A stretch of DNA of 64,000 bases, taken from assembly GCA_029582155.1 (NCBI GenBank), contig CM055899.1:70081719-70145718 (forward strand). Reading direction: 5' to 3'. Source of the DNA: Panopea generosa. Taxonomy: Eukaryota; Mollusca; Bivalvia; Adapedonta; Hiatellidae. The notes below the pieces were generated by a model. The model worked only from the letters and a program-made list of their open reading frames with translations, had not been told where the DNA came from and did no database searches. This document shows, piece after piece, positions 49,591-61,869 of the stretch (positions are counted from its first letter, which is position 1; every line of letters begins with the position of its first letter). Position numbers and translations under genes: made by a program.

Positions 49591-51130
49591 CTTTGCCTTT
49601 AGGGTATATATTTTTTAGATAGCATATTCACAATGTTACATCGAGGCACATGAATGCATGAAGCACGTGCATCACAGCATGCGCATGTCCATATAGTATT
49701 TCATCTAGCTTCAATGTAGGCTTCCAGCGCGTAGCCTGTACCTGTTCAATGGTATCCACCCTACTACACAACCCCTCTGCCGAAAACTACTCAAACACAG
49801 TCATATACACTGAGAAAATAATTTGACATATAATCAATTTTCAGATAAAACATTGTATACCATAATCTTATATCATAAAAGGTACAGTATGTAACTCTGG
49901 CTTGAAATCGATTAAAATTGTGTCAGGCATTTTGTTTACAGCCTTCTAGCATTATCGTTATTTCAGCAATTTCAATACATTTGGTCTAAGTACTCAAACA
50001 ATATTCTCAACATATATACGTTGATGCACTTTTATAAAAGGTGAATCACGATGAGTTATGGTAACACATTTCACTTTATATCTTTGTCAACAATATCCAT
50101 CGAAAGTGGTAATTTGTATTCACCTTCAGATTAAAATATTAGCCCAAACTGGCAACAACTACGCATGTGTAGTAATTGAGGTCATATGACTGACAGAGGG
50201 ACAAAGTGAAATTTATTACCAGAAATCATCATGATTTCATCCTTTGTAAAGGACATGGACATTGTTCCAACTGTTGAGTGCCATAGTAAACGAAAAAAGA
50301 AAGTATATACTGTATATAAACGTTGATTGTTAAAAGTACAATAAATTTATTGCATAGAAATTTTGTTCATATATATTTCTACATATTGTTGAATTGCAAA
50401 ACTAAAACAAATAATTCATTTCATAACAAAACAAAAAAATCCGTTAATTTCCAATCACATGTGTAAATTACAGTAATGTCAATACTAACTGTGAAGAGCC
50501 AGCACGCAACATCACAACGGCTTTAAAGCGTTGATTTCCAGTGAGTTTCTCCAATTATTAGTGTTGTTTTTTACCCTTTTAAAGTAAACAATGTCTTAAG
50601 CTCAGTCTGTACACCAACTGTTCAATTGAATTGTACGTGTCAATTGTTGTCTGTGAGCTAAACGCATATTTCATAAAACACGTGCTGTACGTTTTTGCAT
50701 GAACTTGAATATTCACTAATTGAAATATCAATACTTGATGGACTGACCAATTTATGTTTCAATTATAAAACCCATTATTTTAAAAATAAAAATGTATACT
50801 TTATCTTTTCTTCAACTGTATACGTTTTCCATGTGCCCGAGAAATTTCAAACTCGATATACTTTTATTTATCAAATGCCCTTTTGTACTCCCGTGTGTTT
50901 TCGATAAAGGGGTTGAGTAGAAGTGGGGATTGGGGTACCCTTTAGTAGGTTCAGGCTACCCACCAAAAGCATATGGCAACACGGAACTATAAGCTATCGG
51001 CGCTCGGCATACAGTTTTTGTTGTTGTTCTCTTTAATATAAATATTTCGTTTGTTAGTTGGTATTCAGTTTAAAAGCATATTTTGGGGGATTTAAAACAG
51101 CATATACTTTAACATTATTTAAGTATTATT
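49591..51130. other. AT-rich intergenic, nothing recognised
   Basis: No feature recognised. The stretch 50900-51000 is less AT-rich, but no motif was identified. Confidence 0.4.
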
Positions 51131-51533
51131 GTGTCTGCCACAATAAATACACCTCGTGTTGTAGTCATGGGGCATAATTTTATACAACGTCTTGTTCTCA
51201 ATATTCGGATACATACTTATGACTTGTACCGTAGTTCAGAGGGGTTCGGGAAGATTGCACGTCATAGATATATTTCACCGCTGCTCATTTCATGTGTTTC
51301 TATCAGAAACTCGTCAGTTTGCAGAGATTCCTCAACTCGGATGTAGTTTGTGATTTAACGATACAGCCGTTATCATTGGCTAGCGCTCTGGTCAATGTTG
51401 TAGTTCTTCAGGACAGTTAATGGTGTATCTCGAATCGTGACTTGTGAACTTTTTTCAGCTATTTTTATGCCCACCAAAAAAATTTTGGGGTGGCATATAG
51501 TAATCGCAGCGCCCGTCCGTCCGGGCAAACAAA

Positions 51534-51730
51534 TGGGTAGTTGAGTGTCTAGGGTTTAGGGTTAGTAATTTTTATGGACAGTTGAAAAGCAGTTGAAAAA
51601 TAATTACGTGGCTGTTTCTAGCCACTTAAAACAACATTTTAGTGGCTTTTTTTCTCTTATATGGCTAAAATTATCTAAAATTTAGCACAGAAGTAATAAG
51701 ATTGACGCAAAGAAGCCACTTAAATACCCA
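51534..51730. mobile_element. ~197-bp MITE-like insertion nested in the element
   Basis: The ends 'tgggtagttgagtg' and 'cacttaaataccca' are inverted repeats with 12 of 14 matching. They interrupt the 'cgtccgtcc' tract, which breaks off at 'cccgtccgtccggg' (51522) and resumes at 'cgtccgtctg' (51743). The interior holds 'gtggct'/'agccac' words in both orientations. Confidence 0.65.
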
Positions 51731-51884
51731 TTCGTGAGAACGTCCGTCTGTCCGTCCATCCGTCCTTCCGTCCGGTATTTCGTGTCCGCCATGTATCTTT
51801 GTCATGCATAGATGGAGTTTAATGATACTTGCTACAAATAATCAACATAACATGACGACGTGTCGCGAGTAAGACCCACACCCG

Positions 51885-53130
51885 CACCTCAAAGGTCAAG
51901 GTCACTATTTGAGTTTGTTTGACAACACTTCGAGTCTGTCTGAGATTTCGTGTCCGGCCTGTAACTTTGTGATGCATAGATGGATTTATAAATTATTGGT
52001 ACAAATGATCAACATAACATGTTGACGGGTCGCAAGTAAGACCCACACCCGTACCTCAAAGGTCAAGGTCACTATTTGAGTTTGTTTGACAACACTTCGA
52101 GTCTGTGTGAGATTTCGTGTCCGTCCTGTAACTTTGTCATGCATTGATGGATTTTAATGATACTTGCTACAAATGATCAAGATAACATGACGACGTATCC
52201 CGAGTAAGACCCACACCCGTATCACAAAGGTCAAGGTCACACTTTGAGTTTGTTTGACAACACTTCGAGTTTGTGTGAGATTTCGTGTCCGGCCTGTAAC
52301 TTTGTGATGCAAAGATGGATTTTATAAATACTTGCTACTAATGATCAACATAACATGACCACGTGTCACGAGTAAGACCCACATCCGTACATCAAAGTTC
52401 AAGGTCACAATTTGAGTTTGTTGTAATACAATTTGAGTCTGTGAGTTTTCATGTCCGACCTGCAACTTTGTCATGCATGGATTGATTTTTTATAAATACT
52501 TGTTATAAATGATCAACATAACATGACGACAAGTTGCACTTTATACCCAAACTCCCACTTCAAAGGTCAAGGTCACAATTTAACTTTGTTTGTCAACATT
52601 TTCGGTCATTTTGACATTTTTTGTCCGGTCTGTCATCTATGAATAAATTTTAAAAACACTTGGCTCAGTTGATCAACAAGACATAATTAAGTGTCGCATG
52701 CAAGACCCAGAACCTTTCCTCAAAGATCAAGGTCACACTTTCAATTTCTTTGATATTGTATGTCTGGTCTGTGACTTTGCCTTTAACTTGGCTGAATTTA
52801 TCAAGATGACATGACGGCGTGTCATAAGTAAAACTTAGACACATACCTCAAAGGTCAAGGTCACACTTTTAGTATGTATGACAACACTTTGAATCTGTTT
52901 GAGATTTCAAGTCTGTCCTTTAACTTTATCATACATGAATGGATTTCAAAAACACTTGGTTCAATTTATCAACAATTGATCTGTACTTTGTCTTACATTT
53001 AGGAATTTTAAGAAAGCTTGACACAAGTGATCAGCATGTGATGATGATGTTTCAGCAGCATTTAACTGTTGAAATACCAAGACCATTACATAAGATGTCA
53101 AGGTTACACAAAGGTCAAGGTCAAACTTTA
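51885..53130. repeat. ~168-bp tandem units with 'aaggtcaaggtcac'
   Basis: 'aaaggtcaaggtcac' or near variants begin at 51891, 52058, 52226, 52394, 52562, 52722, 52850 and about 53105. The first five spacings are 167-168 bp, then units shorten. Each unit also carries 'tttcgtgtccggcctgtaac' and 'gatcaacataacatgacgac' variants. Confidence 0.93.
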
Positions 53131-53619
53131 ATGTAAAAAAATGAAATTGCATGTCTCGTTCTGAAACATCAGTCTATTACTCTTTATATTCATGGATGCA
53201 TCGCTGCCTATTATAACATAATTATATTGTTATTTTTCAATGACCATTTGGTGGGCATACGACATATACGAGTGACATTTCTTGTTTTCGAACATTTCAT
53301 CTGCGTTATACGAAGAAAGGTGACGGCAAGTCCAATAATATCTTCTTATGATTTTAGAAGCACATGACAACGACTCATTTTGGCGTCACCGGCGCCTGTT
53401 TAGTGCAAACACCGCAGTCTTCTTTCCAGATGGCATCCACCTGAATCCATTTGGAGAGTGGGGATTCAGCTTATACTTCCGTCGTGAGGAATTAAAATCA
53501 ATTTGTTAATTTCTCCATTAATCATATTTAGTCCAACTGTGCTTCCTAGATACATATTTGAATGTCCATGCTTAAGCCAAATGATACTTTCTCTATGTTA
53601 ACATTTTAGATAGAGTCTT

Positions 53620-54120
53620 TCTTTAGTAGACATATGTCTTTGCTATACATCTAAACATGTGTTTACATTGTACAAATAGCTCAACACTATTATATAATAT
53701 GCTCTAGTAGAGCGGTACTCATATTGCTATACACATGTTTACATTGAAGGTCCCACCATTGATTACCTGCTACAAACCAGTCTTGTGGGAAATTATGCTT
53801 TAGTCTAACACTATTTGCATTTGTTCTAGTACAGCAATACTGACATTGCTATACATGTGTAAACGTGTTTATATTGTGGGAGATATCATTGTTTTAACTC
53901 AACACATTTCCTTCTCTGTGGCACAGCGGTACTGATAATGCTATACACGTGTTTGCATTGTGGGAGCTGTCATTGCACAAAACTACTATGCTTACTAAAT
54001 ACATTGCTGTCCTGGGAGCAATTATGCTTAAACCCAATAATATTAGATTTCGCTATATAGTACAGCTGTACAAATATTACTAAACAGGTATTAACATAGT
54101 TGTTATGTTACAAAGGTTAT
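53620..54120. repeat. Degenerate tandem repeat
   Basis: 'gctatacacatgtttacattg'-like sequence recurs near 53641, 53730, 53850 and 53938, usually preceded by 'acagcggtactgata'-like words and followed by 'gtgggag'. Spacing is about 90-120 bp and divergence is high. It lies just downstream of the SGNH relic and could be part of the same element. Confidence 0.65.
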
Positions 54121-56345
54121 ATCCGTTTTCTACTTTTTTTTTGGTTAATATCTACTGGCATATGGCCAGAGCATTTGTTTCCATAGGACACATTTCCAGT
54201 TTTCTTTCTATATCATCTTTGCATACTGTTAAAATAAAAGAAAAAACACCATTTTGATAAACGTCGTTTTTTCAGAAGGTCCCTGGTCATCAATGGCATT
54301 GCTTATGGTATAATTCCATTCATAGTGAAAGTAAAAGTCACACACACAGTCAATACGAACATGCCTTATAGCACCATTCACCGGGAAATCAATTATTGTA
54401 TCCGTGTGTTAAAGTTGATTAATGGAACAGCAAAATCAAAGCATATTTTGTGCTCTCGTGTCCATTAAAGCTAAAGTATCATCAAACTTCCTAAACGAGC
54501 ATTTTTTTTTAAATGAAGATCAATTTTGCTCTTCCAGATGATAGGTGCATTTTTTACCACTTGGTATTATATAAATGAAAACATGAATATAATGTATATA
54601 ATTGTCAATAATTGTGAATGGGTGTTTGTTTACACAATAGTGGTCCTTGTTTTCTGATAAATGCCTTTGGCAGAAAATGAGGTGTCTCGAAGTTTGCTTG
54701 GATTCGCATCGGTCGGTAATATTTGGAGTTTAGTAACACAGCATGTGTTATTACTGGGGATGTGTTTCTGAACACATTTCCTCTTGTCTCCTCAGTGAAT
54801 AAATTAACTGGAACTTATGAGCTGACATATTGTAAGGAAGTGACGATTCATCCATATAAAAATAAAATCAATATTATTTTTAATAATTGCACAAAATAAA
54901 ACCTTACTAAATGCCTCAATGTTGACAGTGAGAATTTAATTCGAGCGCGCGACAAACTCAATCATATGTGTAAATGCAATGCCTTATATTGGTCAAAATA
55001 ATGTTATGATTTGGAAAGATGCAATTTTTATGCCTACATCGAATTTCAAATATTTCATGGGGAGAACGCTCTGTGGCAACCCTAAGTGTAACAAAAACCC
55101 TAAGTTTTACAATTGTTACACTAAGGATTATTCATAACCACAACCCTTAGTGTACCAAAATAAGTTTATGTGGATCTGATTTGGCAAAAATAAATAAAAT
55201 AACCAAAACTTTAAGCTCTGAAACAATTTTTTGTTTGTAAAACTTCTTACTTTTCGTTTTGAAATTATCATTATTCCAATATTTCACAGCATAAGATTTA
55301 TTTATTTAATTAACATTTTAAAAAAATGAACAATATCGAAACGCCCCGTTGTCTTATTTTTAATGATGACATTGACCCCAGAATCTGATTACATAATTAT
55401 ATGACGGTTATTTTCTACGTTTAGTAACCATGACATTGACCTTGACACGAAACGATCATGGAATAATGCGTACGAAACCGGAATATCTCTGTTAGAATCA
55501 TATGTGTGCAGTTTCATCAACTTGAATTGTAGTGAAAATAATGCCAGTAGAGCGTTGACAGCATTTTTTCTTTTTTTAGTAACGGTGACATTAACCTTGA
55601 TATTAAGTATGAGCATTGTATCAAATCTAGAAATCACAAGAATGATAAATCAAGACAAAACTTTATAACATTGCTTTACAATTTTATTCCAACAATTTCA
55701 TCACTTTAAAACATGAATTAAAATAAATTTATTGTAGTTCACATATATGAATCGATAAAAATGTAGCAGACCTGGGATTAAGTATATATTTAATAGTCAA
55801 ATGTTTGCATTTTTAAGGCGTTGACCATAGGTTCATGATATACTTATAAAATATAGGGTTTTGGAAGCGACCGCTATTCTCTTATCTCCCCATATACGCT
55901 TGAATGTACATGTTGTTCTTTTCATATTTTATGACTGCATTAGCTTAGCAGTACTCCGTTGAACATGATATGTAAATGGATGTTATTTTTCAATGTAAGC
56001 GATTTTGTACTAATGGATGTATATCATTAATGCCTGGACCTTTATTTTAAATGGTAAGTTTGTTTAAAATAAATAAATAATTGATGGTGATGATGATGAA
56101 GATGACAATTAGTATTAATTTAAATTCGATTATCATTAATAAAGAGATCCAAATGAATTTAAATGTTTTTTTACAAATAAATGCTGTATATAAACTTAGT
56201 ATAAAATCTGAAGGACGGAGCAAGTGCCGTGTTCGAAAAAAACATAATAATCTAATATAAAAGCATATAGAATAAAGGTCATTTTCATAAATATTTTAAC
56301 ATTTCATGTTAAATTTGTCTCATTAAACATGTATAGTTGGACTAT
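54121..56345. other. AT-rich intergenic
   Basis: An imperfect hairpin lies at about 55081-55127 (arms 'cctaagtgtaacaa' and 'ttgttacactaagg', one mismatch). No gene recognised. Confidence 0.4.
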
Positions 56346-56349
56346 TACC

Positions 56350-56500
56350 GTTGAAAAAAAAGAAAGGGTTTGCGGATTCGATCCTGAGCTCCATCCGACG
56401 CGTCTAAAACAATGCACAGGAAGCGAACTCGAGAGCAGTTCACATAAGCTTGGAGTTTTCTTCGCAATCAAGCAACTATCAATTTGTCTTAATTCATAAA
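56350..56500 (+). mobile_element. SINE-like fragment with box B
   Basis: 'tttgcggattcgatcctgag' carries a Pol III box B (GATTCGATCC). It is followed by the ~75-bp dispersed repeat shared with 39838-39925. A box A was not found upstream. Confidence 0.5.
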
Positions 56501-57539
56501 CAAACACTTAATATGGCTAAATTTGACACTGTGTGTACCATAACACCTGCTCATTTTATTCAAACTTGCGCAGTAGTAATGTATCTATCATATTTTGAAC
56601 TGACCAATTTTACCCTTTCAAAATAAAACACTACTTTCTTTGGAATTGTCTTGCACGCCGCAGGTGAACCATTAAGAATCAACGTAGCCCTTTTGTTTTG
56701 TAGTAATATGAGTAGAAAATAGTTTTAAATATTTTATGACTAGACCGACCTCTTGCAACACCAATATGCTATGTGTCTTCATGTTTCATATATACTTAAA
56801 CTTCTTAGACCAAACACTATTTTATTCACAATTATACATATTTATATATACTAGTACATTTGGTTAAATCAATATGTAATTGTTATCATCATATCATATA
56901 TACATATATATTTATTATGAATACATTTCGAATAAACATTTCAAATATTAAAAATGTGCAAAAATATTTAGAATGAAGCTTATTGCTTATAATATAAGCT
57001 GTCTATTCTTAGAGCTTCTTAATGCTCTTAAGGATCGAGTTAACCCCATATGTTGTTAATCATTCATATACATCCATGTTTAACCCGTGACTCTAACGTA
57101 TTTTGTATAAAATATTCCTAGTCTTGTTTAAAGCCTGCTATACAATAAATATTTGTGAATTCATTTTATGGCGTTAACCGCGTCATTAAATTTTAACTTC
57201 ATAATACATGTAGGTATGTTATGTGCAATACCGTGTCTGCGTTTGGTTATTATGGAATATGATGAAATATCTGTTACTGTTTTTGTGACTTTTTGTTATG
57301 AGAGTAACAATAGTTAATGAAGTGTTACACTGTTTTAACAAATGGTTTAGATTCGATACAATTTCATTAGAATATATCAAATCGAATGTATTAAAATATG
57401 TTTTAAAATTGATAAAATGGTTTAATTGGTATGCTTTAAATGCAAGAAAAAAACACGAGTTAGAAATGTTGATAAGTGTATGTTAGAATCTATGAAATTG
57501 CAATGAAAGGTCGATTAATATGACAGATTTTCAACCCTA
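56501..57539. other. AT-rich intergenic, nothing recognised
   Basis: A 62-codon frame at 57298-57486 shows no recognised similarity and is not called. Confidence 0.4.
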
Positions 57540-58325
57540 ATCCACCCTGAATGGAACAACTAACCCGCCCTAAACGGAACAGCTAACCCACCCTGAACGG
57601 AACAGCTAACCCGCCCTAAACGGAACAGCTAACCCGCCCTGAACGGAACAGCTAACCCGCCCTAAACGGAACAGCAAACCCTCCTTGAACGGAACAGCTA
57701 ACTCACCCTAAACGGAACAGTTAACCCGCCTTGAACGGAAAAGCTAACCCGCCTTGAACGGAACAGCTAATCCACACTGAATGGAACAGCTAATCCACCC
57801 TGAATGGAACAGCTAACCCGCCTTAAACGGAACAGCTAACCCGCCTTGAACGGAACAGCTAATCCACCCTGAATGGAACAGCTATCCCGCCCTGAATTGA
57901 ACAGCTAACCCGCCCTGAATGAAACAGCAAACCCGCCTTGAATGGAACGACTAACCCGCCTTGAACGGAACAGCTAATCCACCCTGAATGAAACAGCTAC
58001 CCCGCCTTAAACTGAACAACTAACCAGCCTTGAACGGAACAGCTAACCCGCCCTAAACGGAACTGCTAATCCACCCTGAATGGAACAGCTAACCCGCCCT
58101 GAATGGAACAGCTAACCCGCCCTGAATTGAACAGCTAATTCGCCCTGAATGGAACAGCTTACCCTCCCGTCTGAATAGAACAGCTAACCCACCCTGAACG
58201 GAACAGCTAACCCACCATGAACGGAACAGCTAGTCCATCCTGAATGGAACAGCTAACCCGCCCTGAACGGAACAGCTAATCCGCCTTGAATGGAACAGCT
58301 AACCCGCCCTGAACGGAACAGTTAA
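57540..58325. repeat. 23-bp minisatellite, about 34 copies
   Basis: The unit is 'ggaacagctaacccgccct' plus 'gaac', 23 bp. Variants alternate between 'cccgccctgaacgg' and 'atccaccctgaatgg', which suggests local higher-order shuffling. The unit matches the terminal inverted repeat of the element at 38123-38352, including its 15-bp core 'aacagctaacccgcc'. Confidence 0.95.
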
Positions 58326-58334
58326 CGCTAGAAG

Positions 58335-58510
58335 TCTTCTTGTGTAAAACCAGTACAAAGCACATTCGGAAAAAGTGTCTTGCTCAAGTACACCACACAT
58401 AGCCGTAGTGAAAGATCGAACCCACGACCCTCCGATCTTGGTTTCGGTGCTTTAGCACTGGACCACGGACTCACCTTACTCTACCACTGGACCACTTTCA
58501 GATAACATCC
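58335..58510 (-). mobile_element. SINE, family of 2960-3065, with tRNA-like head
   Basis: Read on the minus strand from about 58500: box A-like 'tggtccagtggtagag' and, 60-80 bases on, box B-like 'gtgggttcgatc'. The body 'agcaagacactttttccg' and 'gtgctttgtactggtttt' follows, ending at about 58335. The body matches the copy at 3 kb. The 23-bp minisatellite begins within 10 bp of its 3' end. Confidence 0.75.
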
Positions 58511-59775
58511 ATATTGTGTGGTTATATCAAAATTAAATCGAAAAAAGCTAACGCTAGATTTTAACGTACAATCATAGAATATCCATTTCAGAAAACATAT
58601 CTTCAGCGGTCCATTACGAATAATACAGTATACAAATGTAAAGTCAATGATATTTTCAAAGGAAATATAAAGTGCGAATATTCAACAGAAAGAAATGTGT
58701 TTGGTGACAGCTCAGTTCATAAAGCAACGCGCCAACAACATGTGTGCGTAAACAATTAACCTAACGCGGTATGTCAATCAAATAAATCGATAATCCAATC
58801 AGCTATCAGAGTTGTTTACAGGTCCGCCATTTTCCTTAAACAAGTTCACGGTCTTTCAGTAAATACTATATTATATTACATTTTAGTTGGACAAATAACG
58901 TCACGTGGTCTACTGGCGAGTTGATAGTCGTTCCCGCGCCAGGTCAATTATTCAAAATCGTTCAATACTCTCGTCAAGATATTGAAATAATAGTTCACAT
59001 TTTTTAAACCAATGAAGTCTGCTTAAATGTATGACGTGGATCATCTGTAGTTGTACCTCTTTTCTTTGGTGTGCCGTCTAACCGATTAACATTATAGGTC
59101 AGCGTTCATACGTATTGAGTAATTTAAATCACAGATTATTGTTTAAAGCCAAATGAATATTTCTTATGGGGATCTTTAAAACAATGGAATGCTTATCAGC
59201 GGGACACTACTTTTATGAATGAACGAAGGAACGAATTTCAAGTATTTATTTTAATAAAAACAAATAAGCATATATTATTTTGTAATGTGGTACATTGTAC
59301 AACATGATTTGAAATAGGTTATTATGACCCTTGTTCAAACATTTCAAAATATTGTTATCACAAATATATACAATGCCGGATATATTTATTAATTTTATTA
59401 TAAATATTTGGGTATCACATATATGTCATGCTTATATTATTACATACACTCTACCGCCGCTATGGTATATGTGTGGTTTCATATACATTTCAAAAAATAA
59501 TTTGCACACTACACATGAATTACTACTTGAATGATCTGGTTTCGGTATGTTGCATTTGAACTTATATAACTTGTACAGGATTAATGTTTAAATATGTTAA
59601 TTCGTAAACCGTTGACATTACGCTTTCGTAGTTATCACCATAACCCCGCCGATCTATTGAATTTTGAAGTGCAAGTATAACATGTACGTTAAATTCAGTG
59701 GTCTGACAAGCAATAACACGTGAACGTTAAACTTTTGATTATTGATGACTTTACTTACATGCATATATCATAAGC
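58511..59775. other. Intergenic, nothing firm
   Basis: 'ccaatcag' (58795) and 'ccgccattttcc' (58826) resemble CCAAT-box and YY1-type words, but no exon or transcript evidence follows. Confidence 0.4.
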
Positions 59776-59985
59776 ATACATGCACACTCATATACACACA
59801 CATACATATATATATATATACATACACATATACACACATGCATACGAATCCATATACACATTTCCCACACCTTCATATACATATAAACAGCACATACAAA
59901 GTATTCATGCATACACAACCTTTATTCCCATACATACGTATATACAGTACACACCCTCTTATACACACCTGCATACAAGTAGTAT
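59776..59985. repeat. CATA/TACA-rich low-complexity tract
   Basis: Imperfect runs of 'catacacatatacacac' and (TA)n. The Tyr/Thr/His-rich open frames here are translations of the tract. Confidence 0.9.
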
Positions 59986-61010
59986 AATAGGATTGAAAAT
60001 AGGAGGTAAATATGGACACATTTCTGCGGAAAATGGACACAATTTTTCCGGAAATCCAATACGAAGATAATCGCCGAAGGCGAACGAACGCAGTATATTA
60101 GTTGTAGTTTTCACAACGATCTTAAACGGAAACGGCCGAGCGAATATCGGCTTTTATTTTACTTCGGTAGGTGGATTTGAAGGTAAAAGAAGGAAATAGC
60201 TTGAAGATTTATTTGTTTACATTATGTATGTAGACTAACATAAAAAAGCAGACGTAAAAGTTGTCATATGTTAATTGTTTCATTACAATTTACAGAACAG
60301 TATTTTTTTCTCATTTGAGTATTTACATATAACACCCCGTTTCTATAATGGTATCGCCTATCCACGACGATGTACAGGCATATTAGGTTTTATTTATCAA
60401 CGACAAAAAATGTCTCATTTTGCTTAAGGCGGTAGAACTTTATACAGGTAATTCAAGTTTTAAAATAGAATCATAACACGCTATCGGTTTTCATGTGTTA
60501 TACAGGGGCTGTGATAAGCGTACATAATTATTTTGACAGTTATTTAAAAGATAACGCAGTTTTGCGTTCATTTCCGATGATGCACATTATAGCTATAAGT
60601 CAGTTCGTGTTGATAGAGTTGAATCGTATTGCAAACAAAACTGAACGTTTCAATATTGTAGTTGCAAATATTAATTTAGCGAGAGGCTTTTAACATTTTT
60701 AAAATTTAACAAGCTACACCAGCCTGAATTCAATAATGAGCGTTAAAATCGGAACGTTACATTTGTTTGAAAAATAATTTACTTTGAAGATGAGTTACAT
60801 GCGCCGTAAGCGTATAATGGCGGTGTTATAATTTATGCAAGAAAAGTTGTTTCGCATGTAGACTTGGTATTTTATAACGTTTAAATACGTGTTTGTAGGA
60901 ATAAACTTGTACATGCAATTTCCAACATGCATCATGTTTCATTAAACTATTGTATAAATATGTTATAAACTCAATCAAGGTGCAATTGATAAGACATTAT
61001 AAAGACGCAC
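59986..61010. other. AT-rich intergenic
   Basis: No coding similarity, including to the Maverick-type genes downstream. Confidence 0.4.
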
Positions 61011-61011
61011 A

Positions 61012-61024
61012 TTCACTTTTTTTT

Positions 61025-61067
<43 letters not shown>

Positions 61068-61068
61068 C
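61012..61068. repeat. T-run followed by (GT)n microsatellite
   Basis: A run of T followed by about 18 GT dinucleotides. Confidence 0.97.
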
Positions 61069-61865
61069 TTTCATTTCAAATTAGTTGAACAAAATCAGAC
61101 ATATTAATACACAAATAGATAATTACAGTTATATATACATTTAGAAATTTCTAATAGCCATTGAGTGTCTCACTGACTGTTTGAATTGAATGAGTAACGA
61201 GCAGTGTCCACTAAATCCATATAATTTATTTGTGTAGTTTAAATCTCAAGGGCCGCCTTATCGTAATTGGTAAAAATGCTTAAACAGAAATCTTCCTCAA
61301 TCATTTCGTTTTTCAGTTTTTCTTTTAATAATTATTTGTTAAACAGTCATTACACGTCTGTTCTTAATTATAAAGTATAACTTGCAATATAACCAGTAAG
61401 TGTGAAGTTTTAGCATTTAAAATATCGCTGAGGAAACTATCAAAATGCGTTAAACTAGGTAAACCGGTCTCAACAACTCAATGGCTAGCAAACATTAAGA
61501 GAACTTGTACATATATGCATTTGTAATCATACAGAACAATATATATGTAATTGAAATCAGTTTTCACAAATTAATATTAAATAGTTGAATATCCTTAAAC
61601 AATTGGCAGGTTAATCATTTGTATAAGAGATATTTTGAAACAATAAATATATAAGCTTCAACTCTGCCAACTCCTGAGCAAATACTTAACCAATTAGAAA
61701 GTACGAAACTTCAGCAAACATTAATGAGAGCCAACATTGTTATGTTATCAAATTGCTTGGCAATTATAATTATGTATAAACTATAAAGCAACAATACATG
61801 TTAAATTGAGCGTTGGACTTCATTTATTGATAGTAGATAAGTGCATAAAAAAAAAAATCCAATCG
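61069..61865. other. AT-rich intergenic left of the Maverick remnant
   Basis: No integrase, capsid, protease or PolB motif was seen. Confidence 0.4.
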
Positions 61866-61869
61866 TCGT

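Larger units (their letters stand above)
51466..53285. mobile_element. ~1.8-kb repeat element inserted into the SGNH gene
   Basis: Starts 'tgcccacca' (51468) and shows the complement 'tggtgggca' at 53249, then 'tatacgagtgacatttctt'. Inside are a 'ccgtccgtctgtccgtcc' tract and seven to eight ~168-bp units. This architecture is common in bivalve genomes. No transposase is encoded. It separates two colinear parts of one protein domain, which confirms insertion. Confidence 0.8.
51131..53509 (+). pseudogene. SGNH-hydrolase-like gene, interrupted by an inserted element
   Basis: The left part (51131 to about 51465) encodes 'PRVVVMGHNFIQRL', the SGNH block I in which the nucleophile Ser of the usual G-H-S is replaced by Asn (codon 51176-51178). 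After a frameshift near 51315 comes 'SDVVCDLTIQPLSLASALV', the position of the family's D-V-V-x-L-x-x-G-x-N-D block. The right part (from about 53290) encodes 'FWRHRRLFSANTAVFFPDG' followed by 'IHLNPFGEWGF', containing the catalytic D-G-x-H-L-N motif at 53429-53446. It ends at a TAA at 53507. The two halves are colinear with one domain; about 1.8 kb of repeat DNA separates them. Such domains are known in CR1 LINE ORF1 and Ngaro retroelements and as standalone genes in molluscs. The host element is not identified. Dead. Confidence 0.75.

Noticed and set aside
58790..58840. Core promoter, from CCAAT-like and YY1-like words
   Set aside because: No downstream exon or CpG island. Isolated short words are expected by chance.
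59742..60070. Tyr/Thr/His-rich ORFs of 81-96 codons
   Set aside because: Translations of the CATA/TACA low-complexity tract.
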